This document shows, piece by piece, positions 61,558 to 64,000 of a stretch of DNA of 64,000 nt. The stretch covers positions 36,363,475 to 36,427,474 of the forward strand of contig NC_091013.1 in NCBI RefSeq assembly GCF_041296385.1, read 5' to 3'. Under the pieces are notes generated by a model. It saw only the letters and a program-made list of their open reading frames with translations. It did no database searches and had not been told where the DNA came from. The stretch is from Aphelocoma coerulescens. Lineage: Eukaryota > Chordata > Aves > Passeriformes > Corvidae. Position 1 is the first letter of the stretch; every line of letters starts with the position of its first letter. The position numbers and the translations under genes are program-made.

Positions 61558-62605
61558 CTTTTTTTAATGTTATTGAATGATTTCCCTCAGTTTCTGTGTA
61601 TCTTGAAAAGAAGCTGAATAAGTATATGGATAGGCATATTTAGAAAGAACTATGCCTCTTCAGCATGCTGCTCATATCATCTGCCTGCAGCACAGCAAAT
61701 AGGTCTCATAGCAATTTTATCCCCTGATAGTGTGGCAGTCAGAATACAAAGGTTGATACTGAGAAATGTTAAACACATCTCAGCTTCTTTGTCTTCTTAA
61801 TTTTTTGCCCATCAGTTTTATATAAACCCTGAAATAAGAATTATGATTGTCTAATTCATTCATGTTACCCGAACATTAATTCTTCCTGGGCTTCTTTAGA
61901 ACATTTTTCTTCATTTATTCCTTCCTCTAGACTTTCTTACTGGTGTCTCTTCTTTTAGCCCAGACATTTGAATAAATTGCTACAGTTGTCATTTGAAAGT
62001 TATAGCTTACAGTTTTGAAGTGGTCTGGTATGGGTCATCTTGTCTTGTTCCTATTGGAGGTCTGTCATTTCTTATAAACTGTAGTGTTTATGCAGTGAGA
62101 AAGCAGAAGGTGGCAGCTCAATTAACAGAGATTGGTTTTGAAAGAGAGCCAAGGATGAATGCATTTGTCTCTCAAAAAAAATTTGAACTAGAATATTCTT
62201 GGAGAAGATCATAGATATGTTTCAGACAGAAGAAGGAACTGAGCCTTGGGTTTTCATACCCCATAACTTCTGGGTTTCAGTAAAATGAATTACTATTACA
62301 TTTTTTGATGAGCTTCTTCTGTTAGAAATATCCAAATGTTTCTTTCTAGCTTAAATATAATGATATTTTTGATACAGAGGGAGCCTTTTCAAATTTTTGT
62401 TTCTCAGGAAAGCAAAACACAGCAAAAAACATTTTAGTGTTCCACCTGAAAGAGTTTCTTTATACTAGATTTTTCTTTTTTTACTTGCCAACAGAAAAAT
62501 CAGTTTGAACAACCCTAGATCAGACTATGGATGTGCTTGTGTTCTAATGATTTTCAGCATCCAGAAATCACTTGCCTTTGACATGCATCACAACCATCTA
62601 TTCTT

Positions 62606-62645
62606 AAAAAAAAAAAAAAAAACAAAAACCAAACCCAAACAAAAC
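62606..62645 (+). repeat. Poly(A) run grading into CAAA/CCAAA units
   Basis: Seventeen A bases followed by C-interrupted A runs, similar in style to the tract at 17253-17444. It may be the degraded tail of a retroposon, but no body is recognised upstream. Confidence 0.8.
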
Positions 62646-64000
62646 TAGAAACTTTTCTAATCCTAATATATTTGCATTGCATAAAAACTACTAGATGAAT
62701 GCAAATTTTTAAAACCCACAAAACAAACATCAAATTATCAGTTTGCCTTCTGATACTATTTAAATGTTAAAACAAGGTTGGGGCACCAAAAAAAAAAAAA
62801 TTCAAATCCTTCCAGAGCAGATAAGACTTTTAGATTTACTTTCTTCTAAATCAACTGCAATAGGAAGGACCTCAGGACATAATGGTAGTGAATGCCTTAG
62901 GAAGGGAAGATGAAAATTGTGGGAAAGCATGTAGATGTTTGGGATCAACATTTTGTGTGGTTCCAGCCATGAAAAAACTTTGTCCTGCACTCAACTTATG
63001 CTTATGCTGTAGGGAGGAGGAGAAGGCTATTTAGTGAATACAGTCTTTATTTATTTGTCTTTCTATCATTTCCATATAGGTTAGGTTTTAAAGAAAATTC
63101 AGGCTGTATCTTCCTTTGTCTTCTACTGTATTATTTACCTGAATTTGGTGGTAAATAATGTAAGGTTGTTGTGAGCTACCAAGAAATTACTCTTCAGGTT
63201 AACTAAAGTTACTTTCTTGTTTTAAGTGGAATTTCACATTAAAGATCTTTCAGTAATGGGGGTCAAAAAAGCATTAAATGTAATAGTTGATGGTTTAAAT
63301 ATTTTAAAAGGGTTAACCTGTCCAAAATGATGAAAATAAATATGACTAAGAAAATTCCACAGTTTTTCGATCCTCTTCTGATCTGCTAAGGACATGTCAG
63401 AATTTGCATCACCTCGTCTAATTTAAGCGTATCATCTGCCAGTCTTGGGAACAGAAGGAAGGCAGGCTCTTGCAATGGAACACCAGTTTCTTATTATTAC
63501 CTTTATGGATTCTTGCAAAGGTGATATTTTGAAGTAGGCATGTGGAGTCATTTCTAGAACAAGTAACATAAATGCGAGCTATGCTTTGGATTCCCAAATA
63601 TCTTTTGTTAGTGTTGTTGAAGAGGTAATATAGAAAACCAAATCCAAGTATTCTTTAATTCTCTACATGCTTTTTGTGTCCCTTTCTGATTGTCATTGTC
63701 CAGCCTCCTTACTACTCCTGTGTTAGTGCCTCTGATGAGAACTTTTCTTCCATATTCAGCTTCCGAGGCACAATTCTGTGTTGGTGCTGAAAAGCTGAAA
63801 TGGGAAGAAAATCTCACAGAAACATTCCAAACAAGTGAGGGAAAGTCCCTGCAGCCACAGTGAAGGACTCTGTCTAAATCCATAATTTTGTCAATGTAGC
63901 CCAAATATCTCATTAGTGTAAATAATTAATTCAAATAATAATTTATGCTTTGCCACTACTCTTTAACATACACTGGGTATGTTTAATGAAGTACAGCCAG

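Larger units (their letters stand above)
59737..64000. other. Unique AT-rich DNA, no gene seen
   Basis: No recognisable exon, RNA or transposon. It contains a GGTT tetranucleotide run (61539-61557), an A-rich/CAAA tract (62606-62645) and an A run (62789-62801). Frames of 101 and 108 codons on the - strand (63608-63913, 61146-61472) carry no recognisable motif and fit chance. Confidence 0.55.

Noticed and set aside
1..64000. CRISPR array, prokaryotic operon, tRNA or rRNA genes, endogenous DNA-virus genes
   Set aside because: No regularly spaced direct repeats, cloverleaf-like segments, ribosomal sequence or viral protein motifs were recognised by eye on either strand; weak or very decayed copies could be missed without a search.

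Overview
The window looks like AT-rich, gene-poor DNA from a bird nuclear genome. The main evidence is at least nine pieces of CR1, the dominant avian LINE, recognised by ORF2 protein remnants (FADDTKL-like, RPHLKYCIQ, ENPGNYRPVSL, RELGLFSLE) and, in some copies, by the diagnostic 3' octamer-type repeat (ATTCTGTGATTCTG). Several retroviral LTRs resemble families I remember from songbird assemblies, so a passerine is my best guess, but this was not checked against any database. I found no convincing protein-coding exon, tRNA, rRNA, snRNA, CRISPR array or CpG-island promoter of a host gene. The window could be intergenic or the inside of a very long intron; the sequence does not decide this.

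Layout. 1-9 kb: mostly unique DNA with one CR1 3' end (2.2-2.7 kb), a 43-bp tandem duplication, a G-quadruplex-type pentamer repeat and an internal CR1 scrap (8.9-9.1 kb). 9-20 kb: unique DNA with a CTG microsatellite (15.4 kb) and a 190-bp strand-asymmetric A/C tract (17.25-17.44 kb). 20-29 kb: unique DNA with a diverged CR1 3' portion (20.2 kb) and an antisense CR1 reverse-transcriptase piece (22.3-22.7 kb). 29-31.4 kb: the densest mobile-element block, with a CR1 cut at both ends, a GC-rich retroviral LTR carrying a TATA box and CCAAT boxes, a hairpin overlapping a G-quadruplex motif, and a less certain second LTR-like segment. 32-39 kb: a CR1 scrap, an ERVL-like solo LTR (36.0-36.7 kb) and an older LTR-like repeat (38.2-38.6 kb). 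39-53 kb: unique DNA followed by three CR1 copies (46.2, 48.1 and 51.7-52.9 kb). 53-64 kb: unique DNA with a compact 290-bp solo LTR (59.4-59.7 kb), a perfect 18-bp palindrome and short repeats.

There is no gene network to describe. The elements are inactive relics: the CR1 copies carry deletions, stops and frameshifts, and no LTR is paired with a second LTR or a retroviral coding region. The most useful observations concern the history of the elements (several CR1 copies lacking their 3' ends, a nested or juxtaposed element block near 30 kb) and possible non-B DNA structures inside LTRs. I did not find evidence for a new biological system.
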